Assembly: GCA_017607445.1 (NCBI GenBank)
Contig: JAEVHH010000004.1
Location: forward strand, 5,084,001 to 5,148,000
Length of the DNA stretch: 64,000 nt
Origin: Histoplasma ohiense
Taxonomy: Eukaryota; Ascomycota; Eurotiomycetes; Onygenales; Ajellomycetaceae
Reading direction: 5' to 3'
A model generated the notes under the pieces. It worked only from the letters and a program-made list of their open reading frames with translations, did not search any database and was not told the DNA's origin. Positions 32,743 through 43,017 of this stretch are shown here, piece by piece; within the stretch, counting starts at the first letter, position 1; the number at the start of each line of letters is the position of its first letter. The position numbers and the translations under genes were made by a program.

Positions 32743-35208
32743 ATGCTGGACAATGAAGCGTGCTCAAGATGGGCATCGAAAGGGCAGCGTCCCGTTCGAA
32801 TTGCTAATTGCTCGGGAGCTCGAGGTTGGCCTTTTCCCCCTTCCTTTTCCTTTTCCTTATGATATCTCGTAGATATTGTCTGTTTGAACACAATTTAGAC
32901 TAATAAACATATCCCTCGGTCACAGGCGATCCTGGATATCAAATGCTGCGGCAAGCAACGCTTGGAGATGTGGATTTCATTACTGGAGATTATCTTGCAG
33001 GTGTGTAATTGCAGGAGCAAATCATCCGAGCTACCCCCCGTTTCTATGTGTTTGGAAGATAGTGAATTTTCAACTCTACCATGTTATGTCATGATCTAGA
33101 AATGAACCTTGCCGAGCATGCGGAGTCAATGGCAGCTGGACAGCATCCTGGATATGATCCGTACGCATGGGATGGCATCCAGCAATCGATAGATGCCATC
33201 GCGGTAAAGCGGATCAAAATAATTATCAACGGGGGCGCCCTGAACCCCCAAGGGTTGGCTGTTGAATCCCAGAAACTAGTAAGCAGCCGGGGCTATGACC
33301 TCAAAGTCGCCTATGTTGGTGGCGACAACCTCCTCGACGAGGTACGAGATAGCCTCACCAAGACAGGCACATTACCCGCCCACCTCGACTCCAGCAACCC
33401 GGAAATCCAGACGCAGGCGCACACCAACGACCTCTTGGACACCCAGGGTAAACCTGTGGTTTCAGCAAATGCATACCTTGGCGCCCGGGCAATTGTCAAG
33501 GGCTTGGAAGCCGGCGCAGACATCATCATCTGCGGACGCGTTGCAGATGCCTCCCCTGTAATTGCGGCTGCATGGTATTGGCATGGATGGAAGGAAACGG
33601 ACTATGACGCGTTGGCCGGGGCGTTGATTGCGGGCCACCTCATTGAATGCTCAGCATACGTGACCGGGTCGAATTTCTCTGGCTTCACTGAGTATGATCT
33701 TGAGGTGTTTGTGGATCTGGCGTTCGGGATTGTGGAGGTAGATGCTGGGGGAAGTTGTGTGGTCACAAAACATGAAGGGACGAAGGGGCTTGTGAATACG
33801 GATGTGGTTAAGTGTCAGTTTTTGTATGAGTTGCAGGGCGACGTTTATCTCAATAGTAAGTTGGGGGTTTTTTATATATATCTTGTTATTTTTTCTCATT
33901 GACCTTACCATCCTCACATCCTACAAACTCTCTGTTTTGTTATCTGTTTGTGCGGAGAATACTAACGGTATTGGCTTGTAGGCGATGTCAAGGCGTATAC
34001 ACAAAATATCTCAATCGAAGCGGCCGGGAAAGATCGGTATGTACTGTACATGTACATTTACATGCCATCCTCTCCAGCCACTCTAGGGATACAGCTTCAT
34101 GTCTTATTAAATCCACAGGGTGCGAGTGTCTGGTGTAACTGGCGGCACACCACCTCCCACGACAAAATTAGCGATTTTCTACCGAGGAGGCTACGAATCT
34201 CAGCTTCTGGTAAACGCAACGGGCTACGGCACCGATAAGAAATGGGAGCTATTCGAGAAACAGATGCGATTCGGACTAGCACAGAGGGGTTATACTGCGG
34301 ATAAATTCCACTTTTTGGAATTTCAAGTGTCAGCTCCTGACCGTCTAGTTCGGACTATTTAGATCTTGTCTAACAGTGATGGGAATGCAGGCTTGGGACC
34401 CCGGCTGCCAATCCGTCCAGTCAATTTCAGAGCACAACATATTGTCGTGTATTCGTGCAGGCCGGGGATGCAAACACCGTCATGGCGGTACCGATGGTCA
34501 TGTGCGAGTTTGCCATGCAGCACTTCTCAGGTAACTGCACAACGAAAAACAACTGCCGCAAATTGACCTAACCCATAAGTTAACGCTGGTCTCCTCTTAG
34601 GTTTCCATCTCTCCCTAGATCAACGAACGGCCCTGCCTCGCCCTTACCTCGCGTTCTACCCAGCTCTCTACCAACAACATTCCCTCAAGGAAACTGTAAA
34701 CATTCTCAGCCCCTCACGCCCCGGTAGGGGTGATGGTGGCCAAGAATTCACAGCCACCTCATCACCAATCCCCGCCGGCCACCCGCCGGCCTTCGAACCC
34801 CTCGAGACGCGGAAAAACTATGATACTATCTCCCCAATAGACCTGAGCACGCTCGGCCCAACAACGCGCATGCGCCTCGGCGACATCGCCCTCGCGCGGT
34901 CAGGGGATAAGGGAGCCAACATCAACTTTGGCATCTTCGTGCGGTCAGCGGGCCAGTGGGATTGGTTCCGCAGCTTCATGACACGAGAGAGGATGCGGGC
35001 GCTATTGGGCAAAGACGATGATGGATACTTTATCGAGCGGGTTGAGTTCCCGAAATTGTGGGCGGTGCATTTTGTGATATACGGAATTTTGGGGCGCGGG
35101 GTGAGTAGCTCGACCAAGCTAGATTGTCTGGGGAAGGGTTTTGCGGATTACGTGCGGGATAAGGTTGTTGAGGTTCCCGTGAGTGTTTTGGAGGCGGGGA
35201 GGTTGTGA
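32743..35208 (+). CDS. AtuA-family (DUF1446) protein with C-terminal AtuA-like domain
   Basis: Seven exons: 32743-32824, 32926-33000, 33100-33855, 33982-34036, 34119-34328, 34391-34530, 34601-35208, giving 641 residues. The N-terminal DUF1446 region has RPVRIANCSGARGDPGY across exons 1/2, VDFITGDYLAEMNLAEHA, KIIINGGALNPQGLA, GADIIICGRVADASP, GHLIECSAYVTGSNFSGF and GGSCVVTKHEGTKG. After exon 6 (NPSSQFQSTTYCRVFVQAG) the C-terminal part carries the separate AtuA-like ferredoxin-fold block, RLGDIALARSGDKGANINFG. In Pseudomonas AtuA is needed for acyclic terpene use; in fungi the substrate is unknown, and a role in carboxylic acid or isoprenoid catabolism is only inference. No targeting peptide is evident. 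Exon 5's donor GT|GTCAGC is chosen because it restores F-Q-V-L-G-T-P in frame. Domain identity is firm, function uncertain. Confidence 0.88.
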
Positions 35209-36279
35209 TTGTGCCTTTTTTGGCTCGCTCTTGTTTTTTTTAAGGAAGTTGAATAATTACAGCTATTATTGAGTTTTCTCTGGCGGTACTCCGTAGATGG
35301 ATCCGTTTTGGGTATTTTGACGCATTGTAGCTCGCCTCCTCTAATCTGTGTGGTGCCCCACCCAAGCCATATTGTTACTGCGTATGGAGAGCTGGTGTCT
35401 GCTTCGGGAGTAAACTTGAATCGCCTCGTTTCTAGCGGTAAGCTGAATCTCCTATCTTAGCGCCGGTTCCAAGATTCCTTCCACCAGAACTGGGAACCAA
35501 CCAGCAGCCGGATATCCCGCCAAGGTAAGCCGCCCAATCGTCATCAAATATCCAAGACTGATCCTTGATCTGGGACGAGTTTTGCCAGGATTGTTTCAGA
35601 TCCGGCCCACAAGGAAATTTTGAAAAGTACTCGGGAGGTACCTCCAGTTTTGCTGTAGAATGTATTGAATCTTTAAGTATCAAAAAAGTACCTGTGCCTC
35701 CCACATGACCTGACCTCATCCAGCTTCTTCATTCCAGTTGCGGCTGCTTCTTCTTCTTCTTCCTCCTCCACTTCTTCTTTTCTTCTTCTCTTCTGCTCAC
35801 TCCTTAGCATTCAGCAGTCTATCTGCTCTGTTCTGTTGGTTCGATGAGTAACCTCTTCCTTGACCAACTACCGATACCTTCATTCTTGCTTTTCCGCGTC
35901 CAGTGGTTCGCCACCCTAGTCTTCAGGTCTTTGTTTTTGGCCATTGGTGGATTCTTGTTTCACCATTCTGCTCCATCCCAGCTTCTCTGAAACCGCTTAC
36001 GGATGACTGTATCCCCCGTTTATTACCCAGAACCAAGAGTCATTAGCCGAAGCAGTGTCGTCTTGGGAGAACTTGTTGTTCAGGCTGCCCGAAACGGCCA
36101 CAGTTTTGTCAACTCTGGCCGTCGGAACCTTGGAAACCAACCTCCTCTACCATTTTTACTTTGTCGATTTTGTTCGTTTTGGCAGCTTCTTATCTTTACC
36201 TGAGAATCGCTATCCTACGAATCTTGTAAAATTTCGGGTTTACCCGTCCCCCCCACCCCCAAACATTATCGTTAAAACC
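35209..36279. other. Intergenic: promoter and long 5' UTR of the TCP11-family gene
   Basis: 1.07 kb. The segment 35740-35830 is strongly CT-rich (TTCTTCTTCTTCCTCCTCC pattern), common in fungal promoters. The open frame of the downstream gene extends upstream to 36055 from a non-ATG codon and is not taken as coding. No separate gene seen. Confidence 0.45.
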
Positions 36280-39200
36280 ATGATCGTCCGCCGGAATTCC
36301 GACCTGGAAATGCATCTCCCTGATGCGGCCCAGGCCACCCCGTCCACCGCTGCCAACGAAGCCGACGTAGATATGTCATCAGACGACCCGAACACTGTCA
36401 GCGCCTTACCAGCTAAACTTGCCGCTCGTTTCTACCAAAAATCAAACGGCCGTAGACGCGCTTCTGCTACTTCCTCCCGCCGCAGCTCGATATCCTCATT
36501 ACACTCAAATATATCTGCCCACGGGGGACCCCACAGTGATCATGTTGCGCAACACCTACGCCGTGCATCCATCATCGAATCCCGTAAAGCGCGCCTTGCT
36601 GACCGCGCAGCGCATGCGGAAAAGGTGCGACTTCGTGCTGCGCTTGCGAAGAATGAGTCCAAACACATCTTGCGGGAGGAAAGGGCATTGGCTGCGCAGC
36701 AGGCGCGTGAGAAGTTGCTGGCCGAAATTACCGCCAAGTGCGAGGAGGAGGTTCGAAGAGCAAAGAAGAAAGCTGAGGATATGAAGGAGAGGAAGGCGGC
36801 GGAACATGCTAGGCAGCGATTGGAGATAGCGGAGAAATTTGCAGAGGCAGAGAAAAGAAGGCTGCTTTATCAGCAAAATACACGGCGGCCACGAACCACG
36901 AGTCTTGCAGCAGCTGAGGAGAAGAAACTCGCGAAGGTGGCCGTCAAGCAGATGAGCCGGACTAGTGCTACGCGGATTATCCAGCAGGCATGGCGCAATC
37001 ACTATGCCCGCACCGTTATCAGGGAATTTCGAGAGGTTGATCTTTCATTGGAGCGGATCCGCGCTTTGAGTTTTGAGGAAGTTGGGGCGTTGCTCTCTGA
37101 GGAGAAACTCTTGACTGTGACGGCCAAGGTTCTCCGGCTGTGCGGTTTACAGGATACAGAAGGCGGTGCCATGGGTGAACGTGGCGCTGTCCGTACATTC
37201 CTTAGCAGTTATTTGATCTTGGCCCATCCAGCACAAGTTCTAAGCAGCAATGGGGAACAGGAGCAGGATCTTATTGCAAAGGGTCGGGATTTGCTAGTTA
37301 TTTTTGAGCAAGTTATTTCTCAATTGTCGGCTATTGGGGTATGGCCTGCCTCGCTTACCACCGATCTTCAGGCATTGTCGGAGTCCTATAATACTTTCTT
37401 TTCCGCATTCCACGCCTGGAAGACTCACGACTCCTCAGTCTTGATCGAAATCATGCTAGCACAATTCATTGAGCTAGAGCTCATCTGGCAGACGGTCAAG
37501 GATGACCGTGAAGGGGGTGCTGCGGATGACTATCAGAAAGGCATTCGCCAGAATCAAATTTTGTTGCTTGCACGTCTTAAGAGACTGGCAGGTGCCGAGA
37601 AGGCGATGTCAATGGTGAAACAGGCTTTGAGGAAATCTAAACGGGACAAGTTGAAAAACGGAGCTTCGCAGCAGTCTATCCCCCGCGCCACGAGTGTGCC
37701 TCCGTCTACAGAGTTGCTCCCAGAGCCTGCAAAGTCACCTATCTGCGAATCGTTCTCCACCGCAGATCACTTGGCTCTCGCCCAGCTGGATCAGCAGGAA
37801 ATGGCCCCCCGCGATCGTTTTGCGAAGGCCTTGACCGCTCTTCCGGATAATAGGGCGCTTGTACACGAGCTTTTAATAAACAGGGAGTACAAAATTGATC
37901 AAGGGCCATATACAGCCATACGACGCCAGATCATGAATCTTATGTGTGAGATGATGAGGAAAGATATCGCTAAAGGGTTGGGAACTACTTGGACGGTAGC
38001 GATGGCCAGCGTCATTCAGGACAGACTGCTTCGTTCCCTAAGACCTGGAAATTCGTTACATGTTTTGATCAGCGAGGTCCTCGACCCGAAATATGTTGAA
38101 AACCAGTGTAATGCAGGCACTTTTTCGTACGATGCATTTTTCGAGTTCATGAGCAATATTCTACCAAAGCTTTGTGCTCCATACCGCGATCCTGAAGTCA
38201 AGGCCTTTGCCTCTGACACTTCGGGCGATGCAATTGACCGCCTTGCGAGATTGATGGGCATCATCGATCTTTTATCCTTAGATCATACCAATTTTCTGCT
38301 CCATGTTGCGGCTCCGCAGCTCATCCAGGAAGGACCAGGATACGAGCAGCGTGTGTTTTCACGACTTTTGCAGGAAGGGGTTATCACTCTTGAGAGGACC
38401 CGGGAATTCTGGCGTGTGAACCGTAACACAATCATCGAGGACATGAAGAAACGTGACCCGGACAATATGAATCTGGATTATAAACCACCCGCAGCCAAGA
38501 TCTACGCACAGGGCATCGTTGACTTGGTCTTAAGCAACAGACGTCTATCACCCGAACTCATTCCTGAAACCTTAGATATGGATCGCGGACACCTTGAGCA
38601 AATACGTTCACGCGCCTTCATGATTGCAGCTACGGCCTCGATCCTGCTCAGCGCCAAGAACCTCCTCAAACGCGACGTCCGCTCACAATGGAAGAGCGAA
38701 GCAGAACGAATCATGACCCTTGATTTCAACGACATAAAACCGGAGCGCGTCCAGTCAATCCTGGAATCTTCTCACGCCATGCCCGCATCAACACGGGCGC
38801 AGCTATTTTCCACTGTTAAACGCGTTCTCAGCCCTGCGACTGCAGCGTCTATCACGGCCACAGCCACAGCTGCAGCCTCGAACTCGTCGGCCATCTCTAT
38901 TTCACCTGATACAATCGCATTACTTTCCTCCTCTCACTCCTCCCCCTCTTCGTCCTCATCACCATTTTCAGGCTCAGACACGGGCAACAACACCAACGCC
39001 ACAAACGTAGACTGCTTCACCGACCCGGTGACAAAACTGATGCTCTCACGACTGCGAGCACACGTTCTCGCGCGCCTCAGTGCGTCGAGCGCCAGTGAGC
39101 GGGTGCGGACGACAGCGACGGCGAGCCAAAGTCTGGCTGCGGCTGGGATGCCGGAGTTTGTGAATGAGGTGGGGAAGATTGTGGAGAGCTTAGGGAAGCT

Positions 39201-39288
39201 TAGGGAGGTGGATTGGTTGTGCCATGGGATGGTTTACGAGGAGGTTTGGGGCGAGAGGGAGGAGGATCGTGAGAGCAGGCAAGGGTGA
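36280..39288 (+). CDS. TCP11/SOK1-family protein with IQ motif
   Basis: A single uninterrupted exon of 1002 residues, starting at the first ATG of the frame (MIVRRNSDLEMHLP). Residues about 45-100 are Ser/Arg-rich and disordered, with several R-R-x-S sites that could be targets of basophilic kinases. A charged Ala/Arg/Glu/Lys coiled coil spans about 105-220. An IQ-like calmodulin-binding motif, RIIQQAWRNHYAR, lies near residue 232. The remaining region, from about 260 to 910, is the helical TCP11 domain, with ALTALPDNRALVHELLINRE and WRVNRNTIIEDM. A low-complexity Ser/Thr/Ala stretch interrupts it near 860-905. In yeast Sok1 was found as a high-copy suppressor of protein kinase A loss; TCP11 in mammals acts in the sperm cAMP pathway. 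A link to cAMP/PKA signalling here is family knowledge, not something the sequence proves. Confidence 0.85.
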   Translation: MIVRRNSDLEMHLPDAAQATPSTAANEADVDMSSDDPNTVSALPAKLAARFYQKSNGRRRASATSSRRSSISSLHSNISAHGGPHSDHVAQHLRRASIIESRKARLADRAAHAEKVRLRAALAKNESKHILREERALAAQQAREKLLAEITAKCEEEVRRAKKKAEDMKERKAAEHARQRLEIAEKFAEAEKRRLLYQQNTRRPRTTSLAAAEEKKLAKVAVKQMSRTSATRIIQQAWRNHYARTVIREFREVDLSLERIRALSFEEVGALLSEEKLLTVTAKVLRLCGLQDTEGGAMGERGAVRTFLSSYLILAHPAQVLSSNGEQEQDLIAKGRDLLVIFEQVISQLSAIGVWPASLTTDLQALSESYNTFFSAFHAWKTHDSSVLIEIMLAQFIELELIWQTVKDDREGGAADDYQKGIRQNQILLLARLKRLAGAEKAMSMVKQALRKSKRDKLKNGASQQSIPRATSVPPSTELLPEPAKSPICESFSTADHLALAQLDQQEMAPRDRFAKALTALPDNRALVHELLINREYKIDQGPYTAIRRQIMNLMCEMMRKDIAKGLGTTWTVAMASVIQDRLLRSLRPGNSLHVLISEVLDPKYVENQCNAGTFSYDAFFEFMSNILPKLCAPYRDPEVKAFASDTSGDAIDRLARLMGIIDLLSLDHTNFLLHVAAPQLIQEGPGYEQRVFSRLLQEGVITLERTREFWRVNRNTIIEDMKKRDPDNMNLDYKPPAAKIYAQGIVDLVLSNRRLSPELIPETLDMDRGHLEQIRSRAFMIAATASILLSAKNLLKRDVRSQWKSEAERIMTLDFNDIKPERVQSILESSHAMPASTRAQLFSTVKRVLSPATAASITATATAAASNSSAISISPDTIALLSSSHSSPSSSSSPFSGSDTGNNTNATNVDCFTDPVTKLMLSRLRAHVLARLSASSASERVRTTATASQSLAAAGMPEFVNEVGKIVESLGKLREVDWLCHGMVYEEVWGEREEDRESRQG

Positions 39289-40583
39289 AGGATGAGGGGT
39301 GAGGAGGTTGGTTTCATTGGCCTTACTTTGCTCATGCGTGGTAGATAGGTGGTTGGTTTTTTGTACGATCATACCCGATCTTTTTCGTTTTGGGAGATGC
39401 TGTGTCCCCTACCTTATTTTTATCTTTTATCCCAGCTTTCTATCTTTTTTCCTATTTTTATTTCCTTTGCTGTATCTCGTTTTTAGTTTTTCTGTCGATT
39501 CAGACCTTCGCGCTTTTTGCATACCGCTCATATTTTTATATTTTGTATTTTCTTTTCTGTCATACGCATGGGAATGAGAACTGGAAGAGATTGAATTAAT
39601 CAAGGCAAGAGACGAATATTTTTTTTTTTTTTTTTTTGGGCATTTCATCATTTTCTTTTTTTGTTCCTTATTGTTTTCTTTTTTTTTGTCTTGGTCTTTT
39701 TTTGAAATAGCTTTGGTTAGGATTCGAGAGTGTTGGTTCGGAAAGGGGCGAATTGCCCTACCTCAACCTCACGGGAGACGATGAACAGGTTTGTATCTTC
39801 CTATTTTCACTGTCACAGTACAATAGAAAGTTGTTACGCATTCCGGAATGGAGGGGAAGTAAAGAGATTGATTTCTCTCTCTATCTTCCTCCTCTTCATT
39901 TTTTCCCTCTTTTTCCCTCTCTCTCTTTCGCAATCTGATTTCTTGGAATAATATGTTTTCTTAGTCTTTCAATGTGATATTTATATCGCTGTATGGTGGT
40001 ATTTCTTGCATTTGAGCCAATGTTTTTTATTCAAAGACCATAATAGATTGTTGACAGTGACATCATCGTTTATGCTTATCTGATAAAAGTTAAAAAAAAA
40101 CTCAATCAATCCAGCCGCATCAGGAAATTCCAAACCTCCGCCCTCGGGAAGAAATAGAAAATATCAACAATTAATTAAGCTTAACTGATTGTCACTCATA
40201 TCATTTTAGGGATTGCGGATATCCATGGGGATATCGAACTATAAACTAAGTTACTATTCTTACATGGCAGGTGAGTTGAACTACCCGGGTTATATGGGAA
40301 GAGAGGGGAAGTGTTTTGCGAGGGGTACTTGAAGAAGGGGGCAATCTCTGCTTGATTGTTTTTATATACATGCTAACACTGTGTAATGCAGACTAGCTAT
40401 ATGGCTTAACTTGATCTAAGTTATAATAAACAGAGGGATTAACCGCACCAAGACGATTACAAGCATCTGTGCAGATAACATTCGCTTTCCGCCCGCCGCA
40501 CCCACCGCCGTCTTAACACCTCCCGCTTAACCCCCCTCACCCCCCAAACACCACCACTAGCGCAAACACACCTTTAAAAAAAA
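39289..40583. other. Intergenic: TCP11-family 3' UTR and CIA1 promoter
   Basis: 1.3 kb on the same strand, very T-rich after the stop (39400-39720), including a poly-T run at about 39620-39638. The CIA1 side is C-rich (CACCCCCCAAACACCACC around 40538) followed by a short A-run directly before the ATG. No gene seen. Confidence 0.45.
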
Positions 40584-42041
40584 ATGCCCACAAGCCCCTC
40601 TGGAACCATCACCCTCCTATCCCCACTTACACCTCCCTCTCTCGAGCGCACCTGGCTCACAGCCCCGCATCCACGCCTCCCCTTCGTCGCAACCTGCAGC
40701 GCCGACAAAACCGTGCGCATCTACTCACTTCAGAATTTCACCTTACTCTCAACGATATCAGGCGGGCACAAACGCAGCGTGCGCAGCTGTGCATGGAAAC
40801 CGCTAGTAAAAGGCGAAAGCGTGTTGGCGACGGCGAGTTTTGACGCGACAGTCGGGGTATGGAGGAGGTGGGATGGATACGGGCGCGGGCCCGATGACGG
40901 CGATCGCCTCGCTACAAGCGGTGGGCCTGGTGGCTATGACGGCGACGGCGACTCCTGCTCGAACAACGAGGAAGAAGACGACGAGGAGTGGCGCTTCGCT
41001 GTCCTTCTGGACGGGCACGACAGTGAGGTAAAATCCCTTTCGTGGTCCCCGGCCGGCACCTTGCTGGCAACCTGCTCGCGCGACAAGTCCATCTGGATCT
41101 GGGAGGATTTGGACGATGGCGATAACAACTTTGAAACGGTCGCGGTTATGCAGGAGCATACTGGCGATGTGAAGTGGGTGAGCTGGCACCCAACTGAAGA
41201 GTGTTTGGTGAGCGCGAGTTACGATGATACGATACGATTGTGGAGGGAGGACATCGATGATTGGGGTCAGGTGGCATGTCTAAGAGGCCATGGAGGTACG
41301 GTGTGGTGCGTTGAATGGGAGTCTGGAGAGGTGGAGCGTACTGTGCCCGTTACCATGAGTGGCGCTGGTGATGGGAATGGCGCAGAAGAGACGCTCCGGA
41401 AGGAATGGATTGAACAGCGTATACTTTCCGGTCCCCGGCTGGTTTCCTGCTCCGATGACCGCACGATTCGCATATGGGCTAAACAAGCTCGCCATCCTGC
41501 AACCGCCAAATCCGGCCCTGCATCGATGCCCAGCATTATCCGCCCGGCCGATATTGACGAAAAGTGGCTTGAGCAGTCCCAATTACCACGCCGGCACGAT
41601 CTGTCCATCTACTCCGTTGCATGGAGTAAACGGACCGGGCTGATCGCGTCGACCAGCGCGGATGGGAGGATTGTAGTATACCAGGAGCGATTTGTTGAAG
41701 CACAGGGGCCAGAAGAGGCTTCTCCAACTACGAACGCAAATGGTAATATGAACTCGGATACGGATGCTCCCTCACCATCGGCAGATGTAGATAGTATCGA
41801 GAAGAATGGTGATCATGCACGGGCAGAAGAACAAGCACGGACGCGACCAGGGCCCACGGCTACCCCTCAAACAGAATGGCACGTCCTCGCTATGATCGAT
41901 GCTGCGCACGGCATCTACGAGGTTAATCATGTGTGCTGGGCACTGCGGGCTGATAAAGGGCGTAAGGAGGGAGAAGAGGAGGAGGTCCTGATAAGTACGG
42001 GTGATGGTGGAGATGTGAAGGTTTGGAGGCTGGAGAGATGA
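40584..42041 (+). CDS. CIA1: CIA1/CIAO1 WD40 protein, cytosolic Fe-S assembly targeting complex
   Basis: One intronless frame of 485 residues, starting MPTSPSGTITLLSPLTPPS just after an A-run. It forms a seven-blade WD40 propeller: FVATCSADKTVRIY, GHKRSVRSCAWKP with LATASFDATVGVW, GHDSEVKSLSWSPAG with LATCSRDKSIWIW, EHTGDVKWVSWHP with LVSASYDDTIRLW, GHGGTVWCVEWES, LVSCSDDRTIRIW, a blade with SIYSVAWSKRTGLIASTSAD, and a last blade with EVNHVCWALRADKG and GDGGDVKVWRLER. Cia1 with Cia2 and Mms19 recognises cytosolic and nuclear apoproteins for Fe-S cluster insertion. Fungal versions carry insertions between blades; here a Gly/Asp-rich acidic one near residues 98-138 and a longer one near 375-430. 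The usual size in yeast is about 330 aa, so those inserts explain the extra length. Firm call. Confidence 0.92.
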   Translation: MPTSPSGTITLLSPLTPPSLERTWLTAPHPRLPFVATCSADKTVRIYSLQNFTLLSTISGGHKRSVRSCAWKPLVKGESVLATASFDATVGVWRRWDGYGRGPDDGDRLATSGGPGGYDGDGDSCSNNEEEDDEEWRFAVLLDGHDSEVKSLSWSPAGTLLATCSRDKSIWIWEDLDDGDNNFETVAVMQEHTGDVKWVSWHPTEECLVSASYDDTIRLWREDIDDWGQVACLRGHGGTVWCVEWESGEVERTVPVTMSGAGDGNGAEETLRKEWIEQRILSGPRLVSCSDDRTIRIWAKQARHPATAKSGPASMPSIIRPADIDEKWLEQSQLPRRHDLSIYSVAWSKRTGLIASTSADGRIVVYQERFVEAQGPEEASPTTNANGNMNSDTDAPSPSADVDSIEKNGDHARAEEQARTRPGPTATPQTEWHVLAMIDAAHGIYEVNHVCWALRADKGRKEGEEEEVLISTGDGGDVKVWRLER

Positions 42042-43017
42042 TCAGGATGATGATGATGATGGTGGTAATGGTGGTCTATAATGTAAACTTCGTTCATCGT
42101 TTCGCATTTTCGGGACAGAGTTGGATCCATTTAGATTACTTATAAAATAATATGCTCTGAAGGTACATCTCCCGTTTTCATAACGGTAACTATATGTTAT
42201 TTTCCTCGGAGAGTCTAGTCCACGAATAATTCCCCCGGGAACTAGCAATGGAGGACAATAATATATTAATTAACCGCTCAGATGCGAATTTACCGGACAA
42301 TAAACACTTCCAAATGATATTGAATGGTCCTTTTTTTCTGAAGGGCGGGCCCTGTATAGCCTTAGATACCCTGCATACAAACACCTTGATGCGTAATAGA
42401 ATGCCAACAAGTAAAAAAAAAAAAAAAACCCGGGAAAACATGATAACGAATGGGACAAATATATCTGACTTGTATATATCTAGAAATGAAGTCTAACAAG
42501 CCTTAGGGCATTAGTGATGAAATAAAAAGGGGGAAGAAACAAGCCAAAATAACAAATTGAATAAAATAAAAATGAAAATGAAAATAAAAGTAGAAATGGC
42601 GAAGAAAGATCCCTGAACACCATAAATTTAAAGAATAATAAATAAAAAGAGAAAAAAAAAATAAGGATATCAAGGATGTATAATAAAAGGGTCGTGAATA
42701 TATTATATAAACAGAACAAAATAATTTGCGATATATGAAAAAGAAAGGGATAGTTCATGGATTAAAGTATATAGAAAATAGAAATGACAAGGAGAGAATG
42801 GAGGATGGAGAATAGCTGAGCTGAAGGTGGTGGGAAGGTAGGAGATAGATAGGTAAGCAGCTAGATGGTTGTGTTCTGTGGAATATGAAGTCCGTTCGGT
42901 TGTTGGACCAGCGAGCCAGATATGAGGCTGTACTAGGGCAAAACCCTGAGAGAAATTCCCAGGAGCATGATGTGTTCCAGGTAAACCACGCTCCTCCTTT
43001 TCCCCTTCCCCTTTGCT
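42042..43017. other. Convergent intergenic region
   Basis: Almost 1 kb between the stops of CIA1 (+) and KEX1 (-). It is A-rich on the plus strand (42540-42800) with an A-run at 42413-42428. A (GAT)n-like patch follows the CIA1 stop (42046-42062). No gene seen. Confidence 0.45.

Noticed and set aside
36055..36279. Extension of the TCP11-family frame upstream of its ATG
   Set aside because: The extension starts at a GTG, includes proline runs from C-rich leader DNA, and has no ATG before 36280.
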